Shown: positions 55,948-64,000 of the stretch, piece by piece
How positions within the stretch are numbered: position 1 is the stretch's first letter
Layout of the letters: every line of letters starts with the position of its first letter
Assembly (NCBI GenBank): GCA_024195265.1
Contig: JAJLRJ010000005.1
Span: 43,861,587-43,925,586 of the forward strand
Direction of reading: 5' to 3'
From: Dendrophyllia cribrosa
Lineage: Eukaryota > Cnidaria > Anthozoa > Scleractinia > Dendrophylliidae
DNA: 64,000 bases
The notes under the pieces: generated by a model
Databases searched by the model: none
What the model saw: only the letters and a program-made list of their open reading frames with translations
What the model was told of the DNA's origin: nothing
Translations under genes and position numbers: made by a program

Positions 55948-56171
55948 ACTTTAGATTTGAATACGAGTACGAGATTGAGTACGAGTACGACTTTTGAATT
56001 TTAAGCCAGTTACGTCCCCAGAAATGTCGCTACTTCCTGTTGCTAACCAGAAGATAAGGAGACTCTAGATATAAAATTGTGCTGATAAATAGTTATCTAC
56101 AGCACGCTAACTGGGTTTGAAAAGTCGTACTCGTACTCAATCTTGTATTCGTAGTCCGATCTAAAGTTCGC
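55948..56171. mobile_element. MITE with GAACTTTAGAT ends
   Basis: GAACTTTAGATTTGAATACG, continuing AGTACGAGATTGAGTACGAG, is mirrored by CTCGTACTCAATCTTGTATT and ATCTAAAGTTC at the right. Arms are about 45 bp with a few mismatches. No clear target duplication. Confidence 0.75.
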
Positions 56172-56204
56172 TTTTATCCGACTGTTTTGAAGGCGGTGGG
56201 TCGC

Positions 56205-56340
56205 GTGTCATGGTAACCGCTGTAATGCAACGTCCTTAGGGAGCTGGTTCCAAACAATGAGTGTTCTGGGGTAAAAAGAATATTTAAAGTATTCACATCT
56301 CGCAGTTGGGAGCTTGTATGCGTGCTCAGATAACTCAGAG
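56205..56340 (-). pseudogene. LINE reverse-transcriptase tail remnant
   Basis: One minus-strand frame reads AYKLPTARCEYFKYSFYPRT and LIVWNQLPKDV. This matches the conserved end of many CR1/Jockey-type LINE ORF2 proteins (YSFFPRTIxxWNxLP). It is short, without the RT core, and lies in no long frame, so it is a decayed fragment. Confidence 0.6.
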
Positions 56341-56504
56341 GAACTGGCTGAAGCATGTTACTGTCGGCATGAGTTAAGTTATTCCGCAAAAAATGTTTTA
56401 AGATTAGCTTACATACCTGCATTGTCGGTTGGTGTGTCTGGGGCTCCAAATTTCTGTCGTTTATTCGGCGGTTCGTTTACCAATTGCTCGGCCATTTTTA
56501 ACAC

Positions 56505-56555
56505 AATTGAATCCCGATAGCTCGAACCCTCGATAACTCGAACCAAACTTTTTTC
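56505..56555. mobile_element. Tigger/pogo-like terminal remnant
   Basis: CCCGATAGCTCGAACCCTCG and ATAACTCGAACCAAAC resemble the internal repeats next to Tigger-type termini (TCGATAACTCGAACC). Only one end is visible. Confidence 0.4.
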
Positions 56556-56850
56556 CCTTGGCTAAAGATTGCTTGCAAATTTTCCCTCGACATCGATCGA
56601 CATCTCGAATGGACAATTTGTGCTTAGTACCCTGGCCTTTGAGTGAAAGTGAGGCTGGAGTTGTTTGAGAAAGATCTCATGTACTCGTCCCCAGTCGTCT
56701 CTCAATTAACGAGAAGAGCGCGAGACACTGCGATCTAAACCGACCGCTGATTGGTTCATTTGATCTCGATTCTATTCTGATTTACGACAATTTAGTTTTA
56801 TCGACTGAGTCGATAAGGTAAATTGACCACCGTAAAAAGTTCAAATAGCT

Positions 56851-56880
56851 GACGTTTCGAGCGCTAGCCCTTCGTCGGAG
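56851..56880 (-). ncRNA. Hammerhead-like motif in Penelope terminus (copy 1)
   Basis: On the minus strand CTCCGACGA, then AGGGCTAGCGCT (stem-II-like, one mismatch), then CGAAAC and GTC. This is the order CUGANGA / stem II / GAAA / UH of hammerhead ribozymes, which are known in Penelope-like elements. The first core box reads CCGACGA, i.e. C where U4 is expected, so cleavage activity is doubtful. Confidence 0.5.
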
Positions 56881-57039
56881 TAGCCTGCAGAACAGACGTT
56901 ATTTTTTTAAGCGTTTCAGGCGAGCGCGGCAGGCGAACGCGAAGCGCGAGGCGAACGCGACGTGCTCGCCTCGGGCTTCGCGTTCGCCTGCCGCGCTCGC
57001 CTGAAACGCTTAAAAAAATAACGCCTGTTCTGCAGGCTA
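56881..57039. mobile_element. 159-bp palindromic MITE nested in the Penelope copy
   Basis: Ends TAGCCTGCAGAACAG / CTGTTCTGCAGGCTA; nearly the whole element is one palindrome with a very GC-rich core (GGCGAGCGCGGCAGGCGAAC and complement). It is flanked by the direct 9-mer TCGTCGGAG (56872-56880 and 57040-57048). The other Penelope copy at 60213-60250 shows the same sequence without the insertion. Confidence 0.95.
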
Positions 57040-57473
57040 TCGTCGGAGCGAATCAAGGGTTTTATGTAGTAAGCGGTGGAGCTACGCTATTGGTGGAAAT
57101 TTAGTGACGTGAAAAACAAATGTAAATTAGTTGAATGAAAAGCGTTCGTTGATTCCGTGGGGTTTGAGAGTGCCGATTTGAAAGATGATTTTTTGTTCTA
57201 AGTTTTTACGGCTTTCTGTGTTACCCTGGTGTAGGGAAAGGCCGCAGATTGTCATGTGTTGTTTAGAATGGTTAGTATTGATTAAAATGGCGCGCGACTG
57301 GTTTGGATGCGTCTTTGTCATTTTTTTTAACGTCTCGGAGATGTTCACGAAAACAGTCGCTCAGTCTCCTCCCTGTTTCGCCAATGTGTATCTTTTTGCA
57401 AAAAGTACATGTTATGCAGTAGATAACATTTACGGAGGTGCATGTGAAAAATCGATGATTTTAATAGATCGTT

Positions 57474-57534
57474 TAGCCTCTTCCAGGCGTTAAGTTTGTG
57501 GCGCGCGAAAGAAAAATCAGCCTAGAACAGGCTA
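57474..57534. mobile_element. 61-bp MITE nested in the Penelope coding region
   Basis: TAGCCTCTTCCAGGCG left and CCTAGAACAGGCTA right, flanked by the direct 9-mer TAGATCGTT (57465-57473 and 57535-57543). Removing it rejoins the coding sequence around GATCTATTAAAATC, as in the second Penelope copy. Shares TAGCCT/AGGCTA termini with 56881-57039. Confidence 0.9.
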
Positions 57535-57954
57535 TAGATCGTTTGGGTCCGTTATTTTGTCCGCGTTGTAAATGAAAGGACAATTGTTACATCGTGTGCG
57601 TGTGCATTTAAAAGTTCCCGGTTCATTGTCAGATTTCAGTGCGCTCGTAACTAAAAAGTTGCCTATGTTTTTGTCACGTCTGATTGAAATTAGTGGGGGT
57701 TGTGAAAAAATTCTGCCAGTTTCGGGGTCGTTTTGGAGTAATTTGAAATTTTTTAAAATGATGCTTTTGGCTGTGTTGTTGTGTGGGTGGAAAGCGAGGG
57801 TGAATGGAATTCTCTCGTTCTCTTCCTTCTGTGACGTTTGTAGTGCTGATTGTCTGTTGATCTGTTGTGCACGTTGTTGGCCCGTATTAACAACAGAGTC
57901 AGGGTACCCACGTTTCTTGAAAAACTGGCACATTTCTTCTGATTTGTTGGAAAA

Positions 57955-58095
57955 ATCAGAGTCATCACTACATAGACGTAGAAGTCTGAAACGTGGGTAC
58001 CCTGACTCTGTTGTTAATACGGGCCAACAACGTGCACAACAGATCGACAGACAATTAGCACCACAAACGTCACAGAAGGAAGAGAACGAGACATT
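57955..58095 (+). mobile_element. Penelope fragment in opposite orientation
   Basis: AAACGTGGGTACCCTGACTC and the following 90 bp repeat, in inverted orientation, the coding part at 57810-57925 (GGCCAACAACGTGCACAACA on this strand). It encodes RGYPDSVVNTGQQRAQQIDR before running into unrelated DNA at ENETF. So two head-to-head pieces of the same region are only about 60 bp apart. Confidence 0.75.
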
Positions 58096-58426
58096 CCAAA
58101 AAATTGCCCCCTGAAAGGAGACATTTGCTCCGGACGTGCGCTTTACTAAAATGAACTATTGCCCATGCGTAGCTGAGCTCGAACGGCCTGGGCGCTAGTC
58201 CGCGCAAGTCACCAAGACACAGACTAAAGGAAGCCAAAATGGGCTCAGTCGAAACATATTGCACTGAAAAAATGGCAAAATGACGGGTTTAAAATGAGTT
58301 ATACTGCTAATATAACGCTGAAAGCGATGACCGCGCGGTTGAACTCCATACAAGCCTTTACGTGACATTGGTCACTTCAAGGTTAAAATGACGACAAATG
58401 ACAAATTTTTAAGTTATTAAAATATT

Positions 58427-59216
58427 CCGGATACAACAGAATTTTGGATATCGTCAACTATTGTTTTTGATCTCGCAAAGTTCAAATGTAAGGACTACTA
58501 TTGGATGTTTATAAAGAAAATATCAAGTGACGCTGCGGGTCCCAAGAAATGGGAAAGAGAGTCTAGAGACAACTGACCTTAATTGGGACGACATATTTGT
58601 TAGATCCACTGATATTTGTAAAGACCATAAGCTTAAGGAGTTTTATTACAAACTAATGCATCGAATAGTCGCTACAAAGAAAGAGCTATGTCTCTTCGGA
58701 ATAGAAGCTAATGATAACTGCTTTTATTGTGATAAGCCCGATTCAATTATTCAAACTTTTGTGGAATGCCATTTTTCTAAAATATTCTTAAACCAAGTAA
58801 TAGATTATTTTAACAGAGTCAATGCCGTCGTTTTAATGCCATCAGTATGTGAATGGCTCTTCGGACTATCGCTTACTGACGATCAACTTTCAACTAGCTT
58901 GATAAAAAAATTCAATTATTATACACTATTCGCAAAGCGCTTCCTGTATATTCAAAAACTAGAAAAGAAGAATAGTACTCTAAACGATTTTATATCAAAA
59001 ATCACTTACAGACTCCAATGGGAAAAATTTTAATAAATATAAATTCATATTTATCAATGCGAAGATGGTTCTCCTCTCCGAGTTGACGTTTATCTATACT
59101 GATTATCGTTATATATACATATATGTAATTAATATGTTATGTACCTAAATGTTAAAAAAAAACCTTGTATATTGTTGATTTAAGAGGAAAAAAGTTCAAA
59201 TTAAAAAAAAAAAAAA
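58427..59216 (+). mobile_element. 5'-truncated LINE with poly-A and 16-bp target duplication
   Basis: 790 bp flanked by the direct repeat AAGTTATTAAAATATT (58411-58426 and 59217-59232). It ends in a poly-A run (59202-59218) after a 3' UTR of about 170 bp. These are the marks of target-primed reverse transcription. The coding part is the extreme C terminus of a LINE ORF2 (see separate entry). It inserted between the two Penelope pieces. Confidence 0.92.
58470..59033 (+). pseudogene. LINE ORF2 C-terminal remnant (frameshifted)
   Basis: Frame one reads KDYYWMFIKKISSDAAGPKK and WERE. It then shifts near 58563 into the frame LETTDLNWDDIFVRSTDICK, LKEFYYKLMHRIVATKKELC, NDNCFYCDKPDSIIQTFVEC and on to the stop at 59033 (RLQWEKF). 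The CxxC...C arrangement is the zinc-knuckle-like tail of CR1/L2-type ORF2, but the usual His (DSIxHTF) is Gln. No RT palm motifs remain because of 5' truncation. Non-functional. Further frames after 59033 are 3' UTR. Confidence 0.8.
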
Positions 59217-59717
59217 AAGTTATTAAAATATTTTAACGTTTCTAGATAGAATAATAACAAAATTACTGCAATCCGAGTGTGGATTTCCCAAAAATTAATT
59301 CATAAATGGGCGAAATTTTGACTTTCCCTTCAAAAAATGGCGTTTTCGCTGTGATTTTAAGGGTCTAATTGGGGGTCTGGGAACGAGTTAAAAATAAGAG
59401 GCAAATGTCACCCACTTTTTTGCCATGAGTCCATTCACCCTCACTTTCCACCCACACAACAACACAGTCAAAAGCATCATTTTAAAAAATTTCAAATTAC
59501 TCCAAAACGACCTCGAAACTGGCAGAATTTTTTCACAACCCCCACTAATTTCATTCAAACGTGACAAAAACATAGGCAACTTTTTAGTTACGAGCGCACT
59601 GAAATCTGACGATGAACCGGGAACTTTTAAATGCACACGCACACGATGTAACACTTGTCCTTTCATTCACAACGCGGACAAAATAACAGGACCCAAACGA
59701 TCTATTAAAATCACTGA

Positions 59718-59799
59718 AATGAATATGTTTAAAAAATGTTATTAAAGCGCTTTTGAAACTGAAAGTTCAGACGTTTCGGGACTTCTGTCCCTTCCTCAG
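59718..59799 (-). mobile_element. 82-bp insertion with canonical hammerhead core
   Basis: Flanked by the direct 8-mer ATCACTGA (59710-59717 and 59800-59807), this insertion separates two parts of the Penelope frame. On the minus strand it starts exactly with CTGAGGA, then AGGGAC-AGAA-GTCCC, GAAAC, GTC (59799-59770), and then TGAACTTTCAGTTTC. It is evidently the terminal piece of another Penelope-like family. Confidence 0.8.
59770..59799 (-). ncRNA. Hammerhead ribozyme core motif
   Basis: Minus strand: CTGAGGA matches CUGANGA; GGGAC/GTCCC forms a perfect 5-bp stem II with an AGAA loop; GAAA follows and then C-G-UC with the cleavable UC. The stem III equivalent is only the self-complementary ACGU, so folding would need a dimer. 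Upstream stem I is missing because the insertion begins at the core, so this copy itself is probably inactive. Confidence 0.65.
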
Positions 59800-60220
59800 A
59801 TCACTGATCGTTTCACATGCACCTCCGTAAATGTTATCTACTGCATAACATGTACTTTTTGCAAAAAGATATACATTGGCGAAACAGAGAGGAGACTGGG
59901 CGACCGTTTTCGTGAACATCTCCGAGACGTTGAAAAAATGACAAAGATGCATCCAAATCAGTCGCGCGCCATTTTAATTTTACTAACCATTCTAAACAAC
60001 ACATGACAATCTGCGACCTACACCAGGGTAACACAGAAAGCCGTAAAAACCTAGAACAAAAAATCATCTTTCAAATCGGCACTCTCAAGCCCCACGGAAT
60101 AAACGAACGCTTTTCATTCAACTAATTTACATTTGTTTTTCACGTCACCAAATTTCCACCAATAGCGTAGCTCCACCGCTTACTATATAAAACCACACAC
60201 TACCCAAATTCCTTGATTCG

Positions 60221-60250
60221 CTCCGACGAAGGGCTTGCGCTCGAAACGTC
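60221..60250 (+). ncRNA. Hammerhead-like motif in Penelope terminus (copy 2)
   Basis: CTCCGACGA, AGGGCTTGCGCT, CGAAAC, GTC: same layout and same C-for-U change in the first box as the motif at 56851-56880. Shared deviation in two independent copies suggests the parent element already carried it. Confidence 0.5.
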
Positions 60251-60310
60251 CGCTATTTGAATCTTTTTACGGTGGTCAATTTACCTTATCGACTCAGTCG
60301 ACAAAACTAA

Positions 60311-61496
60311 ATTCTCGTGTTTCATCCCCCCACCGACGCAGCACCACAGTTTCTCTAGAAACTAACCCCATCTATGTTGATTTAGTTCACGTTTTTCTAA
60401 GCAAAGATGGCGGATCACGGTGGGTTCTTCGAGAAGCCAAAACAATGCTATCGAACGTCTCAGAGACATGAAAGTTGAACAGTTTTCCTGATTAACTGTT
60501 AACAAAACTGCAGCTGTTCCTGACGATGCGGCTATGATCCAACAAGCGTAATATTTAGATAAAATTCGCCGATTTTCAGCCGCGAGCCCTTCACTTTTAA
60601 ACTTTCAGCAGCCTAGAGAAATGCTAGTATATTTTCCCTACACAACAATGAATTGTCACTATGCCTATAATTTCAAGAATTCTTTTGAATTTTTACATTC
60701 TTCATTTGAATATCGCGTTGAACTGAGTAATAAAATCAAATTTGCAATTATTATGAATTCTTTAATTCACTTTTGGCAAGAACCCTTGACTGGTTTTGGA
60801 ATGGAAATCTTTGTAAAGGTCAGAACACTGAATAATATAAAAGTTAACATGCTTCAAAACACATACTGTTTGTGTTTGATACATGGTCGAAAAAGCCAAT
60901 GAACTTTCTTATTGTAACATGTAGTACTACGGTACTTTGCTTTTTTATAATCAAAAAGTCCACTGTTGGATTGACAAGACCTGCTTGTATCAATATTATT
61001 GAACCTTATTGCAAAGTTATCAACGAAACTACCATAATTTGCTTGCAGTTCTAATATCACGGTCTTTTTAATAGTTAGTAAAAAGCTTGAAGAAAATTCA
61101 CAGATTCAAATTAAAATAACTTTTATGATAAAGTAGAATAAATCCATCACAAAGTGCAGGTAAATATTACAAAGTTGCATAATGTTATTATATCAAAAAG
61201 AAGAGAATGTGGTCATCGCAGTTATATGTAGCAACTGAAGGAGTTACAAAATAGGCCTTGTGCACATGATGACGTCACCAGCTCAAAATTCACCACCAAG
61301 CCTCGTTTGTATGAAATTCATTGCAGTGCAAATTCCTTGTTCACATTGTTTTTGAGTGCAGGGTATTCTTTTTAACTTTGCTCCTTTGAGAAATTATACA
61401 TTGATGAGATAGTCGCAGGGCTTTAAACTTTAAAAGCGAGGCTTGGGAGTGAAATTAGCTAGTCTGACGTAAACATGCACAAAGCCCCGGCTACAC
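60311..61496. other. No gene seen
   Basis: AT-rich. A patch at 60400-60430 (AAGATGGCGGATCACGGTGG) resembles the YY1-like ATGGCGG context of promoters, but no gene start is visible. Frames at 60621-61060 are unrecognised. Confidence 0.4.
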
Positions 61497-61680
61497 GTTC
61501 TAACATTGTTATATAATATTTTTTGGTTCAACAATGTTAGAACGTGTAGATGATGTGTTAGATGATGTTTGACTTAGCAGAATGTTTTATTAAAATCAAA
61601 CCATTCTTCTAACAAAAAAATCTTGGTCAAACATCATCTAACATGCGGGCATTGTTGAACCAACAAATGTTATATAATAC
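61497..61680. mobile_element. MITE with AACATTGTTATATAATA ends
   Basis: CTAACATTGTTATATAATAT and GGTTCAACAATG at the left are mirrored by CATTGTTGAACCAAC and AATGTTATATAATAC at the right. Internally TTAGATGATGTTTGAC and GTCAAACATCATCTAA form a second inverted pair. No ORF. Confidence 0.75.
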
Positions 61681-61682
61681 CT

Positions 61683-61992
61683 ATACGGGTATGTGCCGCC
61701 CAACGGGGTCGTGATTTTGGGACTACTGATCTAGAACGGGGTATCCTTTTTAGAGACTTTTTTCTAGAACGGGGTATAATATTTCGAACCCACGAAAGCT
61801 TCAGATTATCAACAGCCATTTTTTCTAGAACGGGGTATTAAAAATTGACCTATTTCTAGAGTGGGGTATCATTTTGAGTTTAAAATCTTTCTAAAACGTG
61901 GTCCAAATTTGGAGACAAGGGCGGCACATACCCGCCCAAAATATACCCGGGTACCTCCCGGGGGGTACTAGAGGGGGGGGGGGGGGGGGGGT
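61683..61992. mobile_element. GGTATGTGCCGCC-terminated element plus poly-G
   Basis: GGGTATGTGCCGCCCAACGG left and GGGCGGCACATACCCG right, with TCTAGAACGGGGTAT repeated four or more times inside. Followed by TACCTCCCGGGGGGTACT and a G run of about 20. Sister of 42187-42452. Confidence 0.75.
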
Positions 61993-62734
61993 ATTACAGC
62001 CCGAAACAAATTTTCAGGCCTCGACCTCCTATTGTTTTATTGAATGATAGTGGTTCCTTGAATAATCACCCCCTTTCTATAAAAAAAAATAATAACCCCT
62101 AAAATGTTGCTCTTCCCAGAAAACTGCGACACCTACAAATATTTTGGCCACCTAATCGTGATGCCGTCAGAGTCTGGATTTCAGATGCATCTGCATGTAC
62201 CACATGATGTCACGTGTTTCGGTTCAAACACAGTACAAAGGAATTCGATCATGAGATACCAAAAAGCTTGTCATGTGGTACAGACAAATGTAACCACATG
62301 ATGTATTTTAAATAGCCTTGTGGCATAACGGTCACAGCATGATGCCAATTAATAAAAATGCCTTGTAAAAATTGCAATATTGTTATTGTTGTTATTCACT
62401 TATTCACTTAAAAGTATTTTACTTAATTCATAATAAAATCCTAAAGGCAACCATAAAATTTGTGAGTGTCATGGTTTACTGGGAATCTAAGTAGTTATAA
62501 TGTCAAAGTAATTGCCCCCATTGTAGCAAGTTAACAAAATTAACGTTACCCTTGGTTGTCAAGAAGATACAGTACAAGCAAGGGTTCTCAGTTCACTTTG
62601 TAAATTATTGCACTGGCAGCATGAGATTATGTGCCATTGAGGGCTTAATAATTACATGGCTTAAATGATTCAACAATTAATGTTTGCTTTCGTCTTTCCT
62701 CCCAGTCCTAGGTTGTCACAGTCCTCTATTCCCA
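61993..62734. other. No gene seen
   Basis: AT-rich DNA with GTTATTGTTGTTATTCACTT simple sequence near 62380. The 65-codon frame at 62104-62301 is unrecognised. Confidence 0.45.
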
Positions 62735-63012
62735 GGGGGGTGGGGTCTCATATAAAAATGATGGGAGTGCTCACCGGAAATTTTTGAAAAACACCCCGAA
62801 AGGTACCAGAATCTTGTTTGATGGGTGCGGCTTAAATTAATTTTTACTCCTAACAGGTACCAATTCTAAAACAACACATGTCATATTCTGCCATAATTCT
62901 AACTGTGGTCATTTTAGATTTAAGTACCCTAAGCGGTACCAATCTGCAAATTTTGACCCCTAAAAGGTACGACACGCACCCCCATCATTTTTATATGGGA
63001 GTCCCCCTGGGC
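62735..63012. mobile_element. Inverted-repeat element (family of 2988-3354)
   Basis: Begins CCCAGGGGGGTGGGGTCTCA with TATAAAAATGATGGGAGTG and ends with the complement (CACCCCCATCATTTTTATAT, GGGAGTCCCCCTGGG). Internal GGTACC-centred phrases (CTAAGCGGTACCAATC, TAACAGGTACCAATTC) match the 3-kb copy in inverted orientation. Confidence 0.75.
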
Positions 63013-63439
63013 CCCTATTGTCCCATGTGTTTTCTAGTTTGATTGTTCAGTTTGTTTAGCTGCCGTCTTGAATGTCAGGGTGCACTAAAAACTGGGAAGA
63101 AAACAAAAACTGTTTTGGGTGGGGATGGAGGAAAGAATCGAGAAAGAAGATGGGTGGGGTTGGGACTCTGATCTCATGTTCAAGTTGAAAAATAATATTT
63201 GATTTAATATGCGGCAATATATGTAGAATTACTACTTCAGTAAATTTGGTAAAATGTTTTTGTTTCTTTGCTCGACAGGGAATGTATTCTTAAAGCATGG
63301 TTCAGAACTGAGGCTCATTCCACGAGACAAAGTTGGAAGTTGGCTTATAAAATGAATCACGAACTGGATTTAGACTTGTTAATAAATGGATTTACTGATA
63401 TCAAAATATGTGTCTGCATGAAAACACTTCTGCCCAAAA
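63013..63439. other. No gene seen
   Basis: AT-rich interval between two inverted-repeat elements. Nothing supportable. Confidence 0.5.
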
Positions 63440-64000
63440 ATTAACAAGTCTAATCGTATCAATAACAAAATTATTGATTGTGATTAGTCATCTGTGTGCC
63501 AATTTCTTATGACATAATGATTGCACGTGGTCACATGGGTGTCCTATTACAGCTGTTCAATAACAACTTCTTGTAATTGAAATTTTTTGCTGTTTTTCTA
63601 CTGTTTTCAAACTGATAGAAAACATCCCTGACATTACTGCGCCTTTCAATAACACGTGGAATTTGAAATTAAAATCTCCACCAACGGTTGCGTTATTCCC
63701 TGCCGTCAATCATAATTATACGAAAGCCAACGGACCATGTATAAAAGAAACAAACAAAATGGATCGAAATCTACCAATCTTTATGCACGGACGTGACCTT
63801 TTGAACTCATGGAAGTGAAGATCTGTTTCCTGAGAGGTAAGCTAAGATGATTGACGGCAGTGTAAAACGCAACTGTTGGTGGAAATTTGAATTTGAAATT
63901 CCGCATGTTATTGAAAGGCGCAGTATAGAATTAAGTTTACATAGCTCTTTTAAATCTAAAATTTTGTTATTGATGCGATTAATTAGTAATTGAACTTCAT
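63440..64000. mobile_element. Hairpin element with TATA box and start-exon-like core (runs off window)
   Basis: Arms at about 63639-63695 and 63863-63926 are inverted (GCGCCTTTCAATAACACGTG left). The outer parts match 4045-4450 in inverse orientation. The core holds ATGTATAAAAGAAACAAACA, then ATGG starting MDRNLPIFMHGRDLLNSWK and a stop, followed by GAGAG|GTAAGC, a good donor. This looks like a promoter with a first exon enclosed in a foldback element. The right end lies outside the window. Confidence 0.55.

Larger units (their letters stand above)
56791..57933 (-). mobile_element. Penelope-like element 3' end, copy 1
   Basis: The minus strand contains the C-terminal part of a Penelope-like polyprotein. 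Upstream piece (57933-57532): FHPHNNTAKSIILKNFKLLQ, PLISIRRDKNIGNFLVTSAL, then GTFKCTRTRCNNCPF. After a 61-bp insertion the GIY-YIG endonuclease part follows (57464-57127): VIYCITCTFCKKIHIGETGR, FREHLRDV, NHSKQHMTICGLSLHQ and IIFQIGTLKPHGINERFSF. The expected YIGET appears as HIGET, and a frameshift lies before NHSKQHM, so it is inactive. A UTR and a hammerhead-like terminal motif follow (56880-56851), interrupted by a 159-bp MITE. The reverse transcriptase core is not present. Confidence 0.85.
59401..60310 (+). mobile_element. Penelope-like element 3' end, copy 2
   Basis: Plus strand, divergent to copy 1. The coding part starts FTLTFHPHNNTVKSIILKNF, continues RDKNIGNFLVTSALKSDDEP and CPFIHNADKITGPKRSIKIT. 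An 82-bp insertion (59718-59799) follows, then the GIY-YIG part resumes: VIYCITCTFCKKIYIGETER, LGDRFREHLRDVEK. A frameshift occurs near 59940, and QNKKSSFKSAL-type readings show the frame is lost before INERFSF. Unlike copy 1 the YIGET motif is intact. A UTR and hammerhead-like terminus (60221-60250) follow, then TTACGGTGGTCAATTTACC and the GACTCAGTCGA palindrome. Confidence 0.85.

Noticed and set aside
57185..58114. Plus-strand ORFs of 102 and 180 codons
   Set aside because: Antisense to the Penelope-like coding sequence on the minus strand; the end of the second enters an inverted Penelope fragment.
59388..60067. Minus-strand ORFs over Penelope copy 2
   Set aside because: Antisense of the plus-strand Penelope frame, which has the recognisable GIY-YIG motifs.

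Overview
The window is nuclear DNA of a metazoan. It is AT-rich and intron-rich and is mostly transposable-element sequence. The host-type exons are a ROCO-type GTPase with expanded linker exons and a C-terminal death-domain exon, plus a glutamine-rich CBP/p300 tail. The repeat styles are poly-C/poly-G-flanked inverted-repeat elements, Penelope-like elements and many short inverted-repeat elements. Together these fit an anthozoan cnidarian, most likely a stony coral. That assignment is from general knowledge, not from a database search.

Host genes lie on the minus strand. Four exons can be chained by matching splice phase: 35003-34964, 34646-34573, 30161-29764 and 27196-26484. They encode a hydrophilic linker and then a Roc GTPase domain with P-loop, DFAGQ and THAD motifs. 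Further downstream are two 54-nt phase-1/phase-1 micro-exons (15693-15640 and 14058-14005), which are duplicates of each other, and a terminal death-domain exon (4017-3734) with a nearby AATAAA. Phases join the micro-exons to the death-domain exon. No COR exon was found between 26.5 and 15.7 kb, so one gene of about 31 kb is a proposal; two genes, or a damaged one, are possible. A Ser/Thr-rich exon with good splice sites (45323-45140) and a CBP/p300 fragment broken by a nonsense codon (37838-36951) are separate.

Mobile DNA by region. 0-4 kb: a long hairpin, then a duplicated block with two insertions. 4.5-9.15 kb: a 4.65-kb inverted-repeat element with other elements nested inside and extremely CpG-rich satellites. 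9.7-13.6 kb: tRNA-derived SINE-like copies and a 1.2-kb element carrying a Cys-rich gene fragment. 14-17 kb: three inverted-repeat elements and a palindromic satellite. 18.8-19.5 kb: a stretch almost without G on the + strand. 20-25 kb: a perfect hairpin, a 1.1-kb element with 9-bp target duplications, and a TTAA-flanked element. 31-36 kb: a TTAA-flanked element with a possible captured first exon, an element carrying a broken RecQ-like helicase fragment, and a palindromic element with 10-bp duplications. 46-47.6 kb: a recent tandem duplication. 56-60.4 kb: two opposed Penelope-like 3' ends with hammerhead-like motifs, interrupted by two small elements with 9-bp duplications and by a 5'-truncated LINE with poly-A and a 16-bp duplication. 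61-64 kb: more inverted-repeat elements, the last running off the window.

A recurring theme is a set of elements of unrelated sequence that share 9-10-bp target duplications (Mutator/MULE-like behaviour), several of them carrying pieces of genes. Several insertions can be proved inside the window because an unoccupied copy of the same target is also present.
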